A DNA stretch of 64,000 nucleotides from Eubacteriales bacterium SKADARSKE-1. GTDB taxonomy: Bacteria; Bacillota; Clostridia; Oscillospirales; Acutalibacteraceae. Positions 41,652-50,838 of this stretch are shown piece by piece. The stretch lies in the NCBI GenBank assembly GCA_030920305.1, contig JARLUB010000003.1:1-64000 (forward strand), read 5' to 3'. Numbering within the stretch: position 1 is the first letter of the stretch; every line of letters starts with the position of its first letter. Made by a program: the position numbers and the translations under genes. Below the pieces are notes generated by a model, which searched no databases, was not told the DNA's origin, and was given only the letters and a program-made list of their open reading frames with translations.

Positions 41652-42152
41652 TCATTCGTCTGTTTGATTATTTTTTTGAGAAGGATTTAACTTTTTACTA
41701 AGTTTTATTGAATTTGTAAAGACAACAATAGATGAAATGATTACAACAAAGGTAAAAAAAATCAAGATAATTTGACACCAAATATCGCGAAAATTTTGCT
41801 CTAACATTTCCTTTATAAAGAATGAATCTGATGAAATTGGTGGATTTCTAAATACTAACTCTGTTACTAAAGAAATAGATTTTGGAAGCCTAACACAAGT
41901 TGATGTAAAAAAAGTACTCGATAAAACAAATGTAGCTATACATAAAAATATATTTATATATTTATTTTTAGATATAACAATATTATAGGCTATTTCTTTT
42001 AAAAAATTTATTTCTCCTGTAATATCTAAATATTTATTCCAATTGTTGGGCTTGTAAGTGATTTTATTTTGTTTTTTTATAACTTTAGTGCCACATTTGT
42101 AACAGAAATTTGAGTTACTATTATTTTTAGTTCCACACTTGTAGCAGTACAA
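41652..42152 (-). CDS. Zinc-ribbon membrane protein
   Basis: 166 residues. N-terminal zinc ribbon (MYCYKCGTKN, then FCYKCGTKV: two CxxC pairs), a basic linker and two membrane helices (about 65-88 and 125-150). Such zinc_ribbon_2 membrane proteins are common in Firmicutes without a defined role. It lies between pgcA upstream and the coiled-coil gene downstream. Confidence 0.65.
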   Translation of the reverse strand: MYCYKCGTKNNSNSNFCYKCGTKVIKKQNKITYKPNNWNKYLDITGEINFLKEIAYNIVISKNKYINIFLCIATFVLSSTFFTSTCVRLPKSISLVTELVFRNPPISSDSFFIKEMLEQNFRDIWCQIILIFFTFVVIISSIVVFTNSIKLSKKLNPSQKNNQTDE

Positions 42153-42190
42153 ATTATCACTCCTTTTAATAGCGATATTAAAATAAAAAT

Positions 42191-43912
42191 TTAATTATTA
42201 ATTTTTAAAACAGATGGAATTTGCTCTATAATTTTTTCAGATATTTTTTGAGATTCATCTAAATCTTTTCCAACTGAGGTAATATATACTTTTATTTTAG
42301 GTTCAGTGCCAGATGGCCGAACGATTACTTTGTTTCCATTTTTAAGGAAGTAGGAAATAACATTTGATTTAGGTAGTGTAATGTCAAAACTTTTGCCAGT
42401 TTTTATATTTGTTTTTTTAGATAAAAAATAATCAGCAATTTTTTCAACATTATAGTTACATATTTTCTCGGGTGGATTTTGTCTCAATGAATCCATAATT
42501 TTTTCCATTTTTGTCATCCCTTCGGCACCTTTAAAGCCATAATTTAAAATGGAACTTTTATGATGGCCAAAGTCATTATAAAGTTCAGTCATAACATTAG
42601 CAAGGCTTTTTTTTTGATTTTTATAGTAAGCCGCCATTTCACAAACTAACATTGCAGCAACAACACCGTCTTTATCACGAACATAGCTGCCGGCAAGATA
42701 TCCATAACTCTCTTCAAAACCAAATATGAACCGGTGTTCTTCATTATTTTTTTCAAGCTCTAAAATTTGCTCACCAATATACTTAAAACCAGTTAAAACA
42801 TTTCGCACTTCGCAATTATACTTTTTTGCAATTTTATCTGCTAAGTCAGTTGAAACAATAGTTTTAACTATAACAGGATTTTGCGGCAAGTTATGTTTTT
42901 TGCTTCTTTGTGAAAGTATATAGTAAAGCAGCAACACACCAACTTCATTTCCTGTCATTAAGCGGTATTCGTTGTTATTTAAAACTGCGATACCAATTCT
43001 ATCGCTGTCTGGGTCGGTTGCGATTACAAGATCGGCATTTTTTTGCTTGGCAAGATCTATTGCTAAAGTTAAGGCTTTAGGGTCTTCTGGATTTGGATAA
43101 GTACAGGTTGGAAAATTACCATCAGGGTTTTCTTGTTCCTTTACAACACTTATGTTTTCAATTCCAGTATCATTTAAAATTTTTTTTACAAGCTTATTTC
43201 CAGAGCCATTTAGTGGCGTATACACAACTTTCAAATCAGAGCCTTCACATATGCCGGGGTTTACGCTTTGTTCTTTTACTTTTTCTAAATATTTTATGGT
43301 AATAGAATCATCGATATAATTTATAATTTTATCAGCTAATGCAGCTTCAAAATCACAGGTTTTTATATCTGTAAATGGATTTAGCTTTTCAATGAAGTTA
43401 AAAACATCATTGCTAGCTTTGTCTGTCATTTGGCAACCATCTGGTCCATAGCACTTGTATCCATTGTAAATTGATGGGTTATGGCTAGCAGTGATCATTA
43501 TACCGGCATTGCATTTAAGTTCTCTAGTAGCAAAAGACAAAAATGGCACAGGGTTTAATTCACGTACAATATGTACCTTTATTTTATTTGCAGCAAGCAC
43601 TTGAGCCGCTTCTTTTGCAAAAAGGTCTGACTTTATTCTAGAATCAAACGAGATACAAACGCTTGCATTTTTATGTTTTGAATTTAAGTAATTAGCAAGG
43701 CCTTGTGTTGCTTTTCTAATGGTATAAATATTTATCCTATTTGTTCCGGCTCCAATAATACCGCGAAGCCCGGCAGTGCCAAATTTCAAGTCCATATAAA
43801 ATCTATCACATATCTCGGCATCATTATTTTTAATACTTTTTAGTTCCTCAATTAAATCAGCGTCATCGTTTGCATTTTTAAGCCAAAGCTCATAAAGGTT
43901 TTTTTCATTCAT
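42191..43912 (-). CDS. pgcA: Phosphoglucomutase / phosphosugar mutase
   Basis: 573 residues, alpha-D-phosphohexomutase family. Active-site Ser in GIMITASHNPSIYNGYK, metal site TDPDSDRIG, sugar loop GFEESYGYLAG and phosphate loop RPSGTEPKIK. It links glucose-1-phosphate, the product of the phosphorylase at 57-59 kb, with glucose-6-phosphate, and feeds UDP-glucose synthesis. Confidence 0.95.
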   Translation of the reverse strand: MNEKNLYELWLKNANDDADLIEELKSIKNNDAEICDRFYMDLKFGTAGLRGIIGAGTNRINIYTIRKATQGLANYLNSKHKNASVCISFDSRIKSDLFAKEAAQVLAANKIKVHIVRELNPVPFLSFATRELKCNAGIMITASHNPSIYNGYKCYGPDGCQMTDKASNDVFNFIEKLNPFTDIKTCDFEAALADKIINYIDDSITIKYLEKVKEQSVNPGICEGSDLKVVYTPLNGSGNKLVKKILNDTGIENISVVKEQENPDGNFPTCTYPNPEDPKALTLAIDLAKQKNADLVIATDPDSDRIGIAVLNNNEYRLMTGNEVGVLLLYYILSQRSKKHNLPQNPVIVKTIVSTDLADKIAKKYNCEVRNVLTGFKYIGEQILELEKNNEEHRFIFGFEESYGYLAGSYVRDKDGVVAAMLVCEMAAYYKNQKKSLANVMTELYNDFGHHKSSILNYGFKGAEGMTKMEKIMDSLRQNPPEKICNYNVEKIADYFLSKKTNIKTGKSFDITLPKSNVISYFLKNGNKVIVRPSGTEPKIKVYITSVGKDLDESQKISEKIIEQIPSVLKINN

Positions 43913-43942
43913 TTAAAAGATGCCCCTTTTTTATTTTATTGA

Positions 43943-45688
43943 TTAACCATGTTTAGACTTTTTGTGTCTTACATAAAGAATAACACATATAACGCTAAGT
44001 AATACAACTAAAGTGAGCAAAAAAGCCAATATGGCATTAATTTGATTTACAGATCTTCCATTACATATAAGATCAAAGTCGGATCTTGGTAGACTTATAT
44101 TTATATTTCCATTAGAATCAAGTTTTGTATTTGCTCTAATTTTTCTTTTATTTATCATATATTCTAAAGAACTAACAGTGCATATATTGTTGGGGCTTAC
44201 TATATAAGTTATAGGGGTTGTTTTATTGCCACCTGTCAAAATTTTAGATAAGCGTACATTATCTTTTATTTTTGTGCTGTTATGAATGTTAAAATTATAG
44301 TTTTCAAATGTATAAGAAACGCTATTGCCATCTCCAAAAACATCTTTACCAAGCTGAGAAATTTCAGAAGGATTCCCAATCTTTAAAATTTTGTAAATAT
44401 TATTACTGCCGGCTTCATAGGTTTCTTGTTCAGCATCTATATTTTTTTCATTTAAATACCACTGAGTGTAGGAAATAGGCTCTTTATCATCTTTGTTATA
44501 CTTTAAGTAAATGGATTTTTCAAAATTGTTGTTTTCAAGGTAATTAAGCTTAAAATCAATTCCCTCAATTTTATAATCAGTTGAATTTGGAATGTAAAGG
44601 CGAAGGCCGGAAGTTTTTGTGTTAAGGCAAAAACTATTATCACAGAGCTCGCCTATATCTTGCAATTGACCGTCTAAGTATTGTTTAGCCTTTTCTGTTG
44701 CTGTATCATACTTATACTCTAAATTGACATTTTTTTCATCTGACGAAAAAGCTGAAAGATCAAGGCTATCTTGAAAAACATCGACTTTTTTGAAAAGAGT
44801 AGATTGATTTATATCTGTCTGATAGCAAATTTTATGGCAAGAATCTGTATTAAAAATTGAATTTGTATATTGGGATAATTCATCTAAGTTTAAATTAGTG
44901 TATGAAATAATATATTCACGAGCGCCGTCTAAATATATCCAACCGCATGAGCCAATATTTTCGGGTGTTTTTTCAGCCATGTATTCTGTTAATTTGTTTC
45001 CAAGGCTATTAACAGTTTCTTTTGAAAACGAAAACTTTATAGTTCTATTAAAAGTTCCGTCAAAGTTATTTTTTGTATATATACTTATTTTTTCTACGGG
45101 CTGAAAATTTACATTACTTACTGAAATCTTATTGCTTGTCCAAAATTCTTTTCCATTGGCTACTAGTTTTGTGCCGGCACATTTTAAGTTTATATCTAGA
45201 CTTGATAAGTTTGAGCCATTTTTACACGCGTTATAAAGCCAAGAAAAGAGTTCTTTGCTGTCAAAGTCTTCTTCACAACGAAGACCATTTGTAAGCGGAG
45301 TATTGCCGCAGAAGAAGTTCACTGTAACGGGCCGGCTAGTAAGAGTTTCTATTTTAGAAATATAATCAGTTGCAGAATCAAAATTTAATGTAAAAGTATA
45401 GATAGTAGTATTAGTGTTTTGATTTTTTTCAAAGGTTAAAATATTAGGACAGCTTTTGAAAATAGTTTCTTCTAAATTTATTGCTTGCGCGGAATTAGGA
45501 TCAACAAGGTCTTTTGGGAATTCTAAGCTAATTGTTCTGTTTCCGCAAAAGGATGAATCTATATTTAATGCAGTATTTACAATAATGCTTTTTGAGTTGC
45601 ATCCGGATATAAAAAATAAACCTGTTAAGATTATAAAAAAGGAAATAATACTTATTGGCTTTTTCGTAAGTATCCCTCCGTAAAGCAA
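43943..45688 (-). CDS. Large lipoprotein with C-terminal membrane helix; start codon unusual
   Basis: About 575-581 residues. Lipobox LFFISGC, a long beta-rich extracellular part with scattered Cys, and a C-terminal membrane helix (AFLLTLVVLLSVICVILYV) with a basic tail. The only strong SD (GGAGGG, 45674-45679) lies six bases before ACG 45665-45667, which would give KKPISIISFFIIL as the signal n-region. TTG 45688 is in frame but upstream of that SD and has none of its own; the given end uses it. Family not recognised; possibly an envelope or spore-coat-associated protein. Confidence 0.65.
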   Translation of the reverse strand: MLYGGILTKKPISIISFFIILTGLFFISGCNSKSIIVNTALNIDSSFCGNRTISLEFPKDLVDPNSAQAINLEETIFKSCPNILTFEKNQNTNTTIYTFTLNFDSATDYISKIETLTSRPVTVNFFCGNTPLTNGLRCEEDFDSKELFSWLYNACKNGSNLSSLDINLKCAGTKLVANGKEFWTSNKISVSNVNFQPVEKISIYTKNNFDGTFNRTIKFSFSKETVNSLGNKLTEYMAEKTPENIGSCGWIYLDGAREYIISYTNLNLDELSQYTNSIFNTDSCHKICYQTDINQSTLFKKVDVFQDSLDLSAFSSDEKNVNLEYKYDTATEKAKQYLDGQLQDIGELCDNSFCLNTKTSGLRLYIPNSTDYKIEGIDFKLNYLENNNFEKSIYLKYNKDDKEPISYTQWYLNEKNIDAEQETYEAGSNNIYKILKIGNPSEISQLGKDVFGDGNSVSYTFENYNFNIHNSTKIKDNVRLSKILTGGNKTTPITYIVSPNNICTVSSLEYMINKRKIRANTKLDSNGNINISLPRSDFDLICNGRSVNQINAILAFLLTLVVLLSVICVILYVRHKKSKHG

Positions 45689-45832
45689 TTTTTATAGGTA
45701 CATTCTACCATATAATTTGACAGATGTGAATAAAAAGTTATGTGTAAAGTAAGATCAAGAAAAGTCTTAAATATCAAGTAAACTTATAAGGGCAGGAGGA
45801 AAGAAAGTTTAATTTTACTATTAACAAATCAT

Positions 45833-45861
45833 TTGACAATGTTAGTATTAAAAATTATAAT
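45833..45861 (+). promoter_or_regulatory. Perfect-consensus promoter of tRNA-Ser
   Basis: TTGACA (45833-45838), 17 bases, TATAAT (45856-45861). Confidence 0.75.
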
Positions 45862-45879
45862 TTATATAGTATTACTTTT

Positions 45880-45968
45880 GGAGAGGTATCGAAGTGGTCA
45901 TAACGGGGCTGACTCGAAATCAGTTTGGGAGCAATCCTACGCGGGTTCGAATCCCGCTCTCTCCGCCA
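45880..45968 (+). tRNA. tRNA-Ser (anticodon CGA)
   Basis: 89 bases with encoded CCA. Acceptor GGAGAGG paired with TCTCTCC, anticodon loop CT-CGA-AA in GACTCGAAATC, long variable arm as expected for class II tRNA, T-loop GGTTCGAATCC. Reads UCG. Confidence 0.95.
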
Positions 45969-46055
45969 TCATATAAAAATTAAACAGAAGAAAGCATTTC
46001 AAAAAGGCAAAAAATAAAAATATTTTGTAAGTTGTCTGGGTGAAAAAATACAGAT

Positions 46056-46092
46056 AAAAAACCGAACCTATCAATAATAGGTTCGGTTTTTT
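46056..46092. terminator. Bidirectional terminator between tRNA-Ser and the RiPP operon
   Basis: A perfect 16-bp stem (46056-46071 with 46077-46092) with A and T tracts on either side. Its last base is the end of the radical-SAM gene's stop codon. Confidence 0.85.
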
Positions 46093-47114
46093 TATCTATA
46101 ACTACAGTAAATACTTTCAAATTTGTTTCCAGATGTAAAATTGCTAAGCTGACGACAACCACCCGCGCACTGTTTAGCTCTATCACAACCTTTGCATTTA
46201 CCATTTAGCATTGATGTATTAAAATTTCTGTTATAGGCAAATGCACCATCACGATTCCAAATTTCATAAAGACTGTCTTTGCGTAAGTTTCCTTCTATAA
46301 ATTCATCTGAGTATAAAGATTCACAACCTTTAACATTACCTACGCTATCAACCCCAACAACAAGTTTTCCAGCCTGACAGCCATTAAATTCAGTACAAGT
46401 TTTTGGTAAATCGCCTCTTATGTAGTGTTCATTATTATCATAGTAGCCAACATTATCACCTGCAACAAGAAGGATTTTTCCTTCTTTATTTTTTTCTCTT
46501 ATAAATTTTGTAACACTAGGAACTTTACCAGGATCAATTAAAAGCTCAAGATGCTCTGACGCATTGCCCATGGGGGAAGCTAGCTGTAACTGCCAAATTC
46601 TAACGCTCTTGTCAAGAAACAGCTGATACATTTTTTCAAGGTCATCAAAATTAAGATCCGTAAGTGTTGTTACAACAGAAATGTAATAACCATCATCATT
46701 AAGTCTTTTCATGACTTTTAATATATGTTCAAAAGAATGAGGATTTCTTCGAATGGTATTGTGGGTGTTTTCCATACCATCAATAGATATAGCCACTTGC
46801 TTAACCCCGGAATCTTTAAGCTGCCTAAACTGCTCATCACCTAAATTATAAGCGTTAGTTATTATATTTACATGCACACCGCTGTCAACAAGTTTTCGAC
46901 TTACCTTTTCCCAATCCTTTTTAAAGAAAATTTCACCCCCGATAAGTGTAATGTACTCAAGGCCCATATCAATTAATTGCTGTGCTACAGCTAAGCATTC
47001 GTCTAAAGTGAGTTCATTATCTCTTTGTTTGCCGGCTCTAGAACCACAATGCATGCAATTCATGTTGCATTTAAGGGTCATTTCCCAGACCGCTTGCCTT
47101 GGATAATATTTCAC
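46092..47114 (-). CDS. Radical SAM/SPASM peptide-maturation enzyme
   Basis: 340 residues, GTG start at 47114 with ggagga 12 bases upstream. The radical-SAM cluster CNMNCMHC (Cys 16, 20, 23), GGEIFF motif and SPASM Cys sets (CQAGK, VKGCES, CKGC-x5-CAGGC, YCSYR) imply three Fe-S clusters. Enzymes of this type install thioether, C-C or C-N crosslinks or epimerise residues in RiPPs. It lies directly after two NHLP-leader peptide genes, separated by a hairpin. The exact chemistry cannot be told from sequence. Confidence 0.85.
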   Translation of the reverse strand: MKYYPRQAVWEMTLKCNMNCMHCGSRAGKQRDNELTLDECLAVAQQLIDMGLEYITLIGGEIFFKKDWEKVSRKLVDSGVHVNIITNAYNLGDEQFRQLKDSGVKQVAISIDGMENTHNTIRRNPHSFEHILKVMKRLNDDGYYISVVTTLTDLNFDDLEKMYQLFLDKSVRIWQLQLASPMGNASEHLELLIDPGKVPSVTKFIREKNKEGKILLVAGDNVGYYDNNEHYIRGDLPKTCTEFNGCQAGKLVVGVDSVGNVKGCESLYSDEFIEGNLRKDSLYEIWNRDGAFAYNRNFNTSMLNGKCKGCDRAKQCAGGCRQLSNFTSGNKFESIYCSYR

Positions 47115-47153
47115 GACTTTGACACTTCCTCCATAGATTTTTAATGAAAAGAA

Positions 47154-47181
47154 AGGAGCACCAAAAAAGTAAGGTGCTCCT
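47154..47181 (-). terminator. Hairpin between precursor genes and radical-SAM gene
   Basis: AGGAGCACC/GGTGCTCCT (47173-47181 with 47154-47162) with a T-rich follow-up. Typical attenuator position that lets the precursors be made in excess over the enzyme. Confidence 0.6.
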
Positions 47182-47195
47182 GGTAGAATAAATTC

Positions 47196-47387
47196 TTAAG
47201 CGTTAGTTGGCAAAACAAAATGCATGTGTTCAGGTGTAGATTCAAAGACGGATACTTTTACATTATCGCCAAAATCAACACCGATTTTTTTCAATGCGGA
47301 CGTAGCATCTTTTAAAAGTTCCTCTTTAAACTTTGGATCAGAAGAAGCTTTTTCCATCATTTGATTATAAATTTTTTCCATATTCAT
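47196..47387 (-). CDS. NHLP-leader peptide without a core (leader-only)
   Basis: 63 residues. Starts MEKIYNQMMEKASSDPKFKEELL and runs through the nitrile-hydratase-alpha-like leader fold to EHMHFVLPTNA, where it stops. The other precursor continues after the same FVLPAN point through a GG motif to a core. So this is a full leader with no cleavage site or core. It may be a decayed precursor, a regulator, or a helper that occupies the enzyme. Same operon as precursor 1 and the radical-SAM gene. Confidence 0.75.
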   Translation of the reverse strand: MNMEKIYNQMMEKASSDPKFKEELLKDATSALKKIGVDFGDNVKVSVFESTPEHMHFVLPTNA

Positions 47388-47420
47388 AATAAGTTACCTC
47401 CTACTTCTTGTGACATCTAG

Positions 47421-47795
47421 TTATAAATAAAAGTCAGTGTTTTCGTTTGTAGCGGTTCTTGGTAGTGGTACCAAAAATCCTGGAGCGTAGCAGCCATAAG
47501 CGCAAACAGATCTTTGTAGTTCTTTTGGGTCTATTTTAAGGCTCGAAACACCACCGCTAACATTTTCCAATTTGTCTTCATCAAGTTCTTGGTCGTCCTC
47601 TTTATTAGCTGGTAAAACGAAAATTAAGTGGTTAGGAGAGTTCTCATGAAAAGTAACCTTAAATGGCAATTCTACGTCATATTCCTTTTTTATCTCGAAG
47701 TTGGCATCAATTAAAAGTTTTGCTTTAAAATTTGTATCGCTTAAGGCTTTTAATGTTGCATCATCAAGTGCATTTGTAATTTTCTTGTCATACAT
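47421..47795 (-). CDS. NHLP-leader (proteusin-type) RiPP precursor
   Basis: 124 residues. The nitrile-hydratase-like leader (about 1-65, with FKAKLLIDANFEIKKE and NHLIFVLPAN) is followed by an acidic linker and LENVSGG, the predicted cut site. The core of about 42 residues includes RSVCAYGCYAPGF with two Cys three residues apart, LVPLPRTATNEN and an aromatic C-terminal end. The Cys pair and neighbouring residues are candidate radical-SAM targets (thioether or cyclophane). SD ggagg upstream. First gene of the operon. Confidence 0.82.
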   Translation of the reverse strand: MYDKKITNALDDATLKALSDTNFKAKLLIDANFEIKKEYDVELPFKVTFHENSPNHLIFVLPANKEDDQELDEDKLENVSGGVSSLKIDPKELQRSVCAYGCYAPGFLVPLPRTATNENTDFYL

Positions 47796-47815
47796 AAAAT
47801 ATCCTCCCTATTTAA

Positions 47816-48238
47816 GATGTTATTTAATTCACATTATATAGTTACAATAATACAAAGTCAACAATTTTAAAAAAATATTTAATTATTATTTATAAAAGTG
47901 CAATAATTTGTTTTTTATGGTTAAATTAATTTTGTCATTCAATTTATAATATTAGCTGTTGGTTTATAATTTTTGTTATTAAATAAATTAAAGGCACATA
48001 TTTTAGAATTAGAAAACCAGGTTTTACTAGTACCTTTTAAGCCTTTTAAGCGCTGCAAAATGGTTGTTGGTTATAAGGATAAGAAAAATCAGCTAATAAT
48101 TCAAAAAAACTAATTTTTTATTACAATAAATGTTAATTATGGACTAATTTAATGTGCTTGAAAATAAAGTATTATAGTAGGTTTGATCATAAATCATGGT
48201 ATTTTTTGTTGTAAATAAAGAGAATTTTTAGAAAAACC
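47816..48238. other. Intergenic region between divergent RiPP operon and Xre gene
   Basis: AT-rich, no gene seen. It must hold the promoter of the RiPP operon; a convincing -10/-35 pair was not identified for that direction. Confidence 0.4.
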
Positions 48239-48267
48239 TTGCGTTTTAAAAAAAAATGTTGTATAAT
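48239..48267 (+). promoter_or_regulatory. Promoter of the Xre gene
   Basis: TTGCGT (48239-48244), 17 bases, TATAAT (48262-48267). Confidence 0.55.
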
Positions 48268-48319
48268 ACACAGTATAAAATGAAAATTTAAAAATTATTT
48301 TGTGGGAGGTGTTGCTATT

Positions 48320-48577
48320 ATGAGGCTACGCGAACAAGCGTTGGGTAATAAAAATGTGGTTGGAGTTCGGATAGAAAAAAAGAGAAGAAAAATGAGGTTA
48401 AAACAAAAAGAGTTTCTTGTAAAACTCCAGGTTAATGGTGTGGATATTAATCCGTCCGCGTTGTCTAAAATAGAAGGTCAACACCGAACAGTTACAGATA
48501 AAGAACTTATAGCAATAGCCGATGTGCTAAATGTTAGTATAGATGAATTAACGGGAAGGAAAAAATCTAGGAGATAA
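48320..48577 (+). CDS. Xre-family regulator beside the RiPP operon
   Basis: 85 residues from ATG 48320 (SD gggaggtg). HTH with RLKQKEFLVKL and INPSALSKIEGQHR, then ELIAIADVLNVSIDELTGR. The loop between the two helices is lengthened, as in the regulator at 2.8 kb. Divergent from the RiPP precursor operon and so a candidate regulator of it. Confidence 0.82.
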   Translation: MRLREQALGNKNVVGVRIEKKRRKMRLKQKEFLVKLQVNGVDINPSALSKIEGQHRTVTDKELIAIADVLNVSIDELTGRKKSRR

Positions 48578-48596
48578 TTTTATTTGAATATAAGGG

Positions 48597-48626
48597 CCTG
48601 TAAGAGTTTAGATCTTGCAGGTTTTT
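48597..48626 (+). terminator. Terminator of the Xre gene
   Basis: CCTGTAAGA/TCTTGCAGG stem (one G-T pair) and T-run. Confidence 0.7.
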
Positions 48627-48762
48627 GTTTGTTTATTATGAATTTTAGCAGGATTAATTTTTAATAAAAGACATTTTTAATGAATAAGCAAGAAAGACTG
48701 TACAGATGAAGCCAAAGGTAGTATAATTCCATATTAGTTGACTATTGATTGGAAGTGTTTTG

Positions 48763-50517
48763 TTGAAAGAAAAGAAAGCAAGTTTTGGTCAATCTTTTAT
48801 GACGGGGACTTTGATTTTAAGCTCTAGTATTTTTATTGTTAAAGTATTAGGAATATTTTTTAGATTTTTTGTAACAAATATGATAGGACCTACTGGGGCT
48901 GCTTATTTTTCAGTAGCGTATGAAATATATAACCCTTTGTTTGCGTTATCTACAGCAGGATTACCTATAGCAATATCACGGCTTGTGTCTGAAAATGTGG
49001 CAAAAGGTAGATTTAAGGATGTAAGGCAAGTACATAAAGTATCAATACCAATATTCTTGTTAACAGGTTCTGTAGGCTTTGTTTTAATGTTATTAGGTGC
49101 TTTTTTTGTTCCACGCCTTGTAAATGTACCAGGTGCAGTTTATTCGGTTATAGCTTTATCTCCGACTATCCTTTTTGCTTGCCTTATGTCAATCTACAGG
49201 GGATATCACCAAGGGTTAAGGGATGTTATTCCAACTGCAGTTTCAGAGATTATTGAGGCGAGCTGTAAAGTTGTTATAGGTTCGGTAATATCTTATTTAG
49301 TGATAATAAAAGGGGTACAAGAGTTTAACACTTTTGGCACGGTGTTTGGAAAGGCTTATGAAAGCCAAGAAATGGCATTAAACGCAATTATGCCATTTGC
49401 TTCAGCAGGAGCTATAATTGGTATATCAATTGGTGCAGGTGTAGGATTTTTATATCTTTTATTTTCTCATAAAAAGCGAGGCGATGGGATTTCTGAAAAC
49501 GATGTTAATTTATCCCCAAAACCTTATAATCGTTCTTATATTATAAAAAGGTTAATAAGAACAGCAATTCCTATTGGAATAGGTGCAATAATAATGAATA
49601 TTGCAGGTTTTATTGATACAACATTAATTTTAAATAGGATTCAATATGTTATGAGCAAAAATCCAGATGACCTTTTAATGTGTTATTCAAGAGTAATAGG
49701 GCCTGAAATAATAAATAGCGGAGATGGAGTACATGGATTTTTGTTAGGGTGCTATTCCTTTACGTTACCTCTTATGATGTTAATACCAGCAATAACTAGC
49801 ACTTTTGGAGTGGTTTCGCTTCCAGCAGTTACAAGAGCATTTACAAAAAAAAACAAAAACGAACTACAAAAAAGTGTAGAATCAGTAATAAAAATGACTG
49901 CAATAGTATCAGTGCCTTCTGGAATAGGAATTGCTGTTTTGGGTTCATCTCTTTTAAGTATAATATATTCACATAGAGCAGGCGCCGTAAGCATAGCTTC
50001 AAATATAGTCCCTATTTTAGGTGTTGCTACAATTTTTATGGCAGCTAGTACACCGATTTGTAGTATGCTTCAAGCGGTTGGGAGAGTGGATCTGCCAGTA
50101 AAAATTATAACTGTTGGCCTTGCCATTAAAATAATGGTAAATTATCTTTTGGTAGGTATACCAACAATTAATATTCAAGGTGCAGGAATTGGTACTTTGG
50201 TTGGTTATGTTTTTATACTTATAACTTCAATGTATTTTCTTTTTAAGGAAACAAGAGTAAAATTAAAATTGACAAAGACAATTTTAAAACCCGTATTTGC
50301 ATCAATAATTTGTGGGATTACAGCTTTTGTTTCAAATGCGTTTTTATCTAAAATAATTCCTTTAATAATATCCGTGGGTTTGTCAGTTGTCATTGCAATA
50401 ATTGTATACTTTTTTTCATTGACTTTATTAAAATCAATTGAAGAAGATGATATTAAATCATTGCCCAAAGGTGAAGAACTTGCTAAAATATTTAAAAAAT
50501 TAATCATTTATAAATGA
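48763..50517 (+). CDS. spoVB: SpoVB/MurJ-like polysaccharide flippase (MOP family)
   Basis: About 584 residues; no ATG near the start. TTG 48763 is chosen with SD ggaag seven bases upstream. About 14 membrane helices. The N-terminal FFRFFVTNMIGPTGAAYFS and GLPIAISRLVSE are SpoVB-like. It probably flips lipid-linked peptidoglycan precursors for spore cortex. It opens the yabM-hup-rqcP-yabP-yabQ cluster. Confidence 0.88.
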   Translation: MKEKKASFGQSFMTGTLILSSSIFIVKVLGIFFRFFVTNMIGPTGAAYFSVAYEIYNPLFALSTAGLPIAISRLVSENVAKGRFKDVRQVHKVSIPIFLLTGSVGFVLMLLGAFFVPRLVNVPGAVYSVIALSPTILFACLMSIYRGYHQGLRDVIPTAVSEIIEASCKVVIGSVISYLVIIKGVQEFNTFGTVFGKAYESQEMALNAIMPFASAGAIIGISIGAGVGFLYLLFSHKKRGDGISENDVNLSPKPYNRSYIIKRLIRTAIPIGIGAIIMNIAGFIDTTLILNRIQYVMSKNPDDLLMCYSRVIGPEIINSGDGVHGFLLGCYSFTLPLMMLIPAITSTFGVVSLPAVTRAFTKKNKNELQKSVESVIKMTAIVSVPSGIGIAVLGSSLLSIIYSHRAGAVSIASNIVPILGVATIFMAASTPICSMLQAVGRVDLPVKIITVGLAIKIMVNYLLVGIPTINIQGAGIGTLVGYVFILITSMYFLFKETRVKLKLTKTILKPVFASIICGITAFVSNAFLSKIIPLIISVGLSVVIAIIVYFFSLTLLKSIEEDDIKSLPKGEELAKIFKKLIIYK

Positions 50518-50838
50518 AGTATTATTAAATTAAAAAAAGAATGAAAGGATAATTTTATTATATTTTTGGCCTTGTCTTACGGGTTTTCACTGTATTTTGT
50601 AAAAAAAAATAATAAATAATAATTTTTATTAAAAAACTATTGAATTGTTTTAAATAATAGTGTAGAATAATGATGTTTTAAACGATACATAGAAATAAAG
50701 CCAAGTTTAAGCCTTTTTTGGGTAATAATTTAAGTTAATATAAAAGAATACCTATAAATTAAGTTTTTTGTTTAATTGTTTTCTACAGATGTATTTATAT
50801 ACGCTGTTGAATAAAAGTATATTTTGGAGGTAGTTTAA
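50518..50838. other. Intergenic leader of hup
   Basis: About 320 AT-rich bases. I see no gene and no clear terminator for spoVB; only the hup SD ggagg at the end is evident. Confidence 0.4.
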
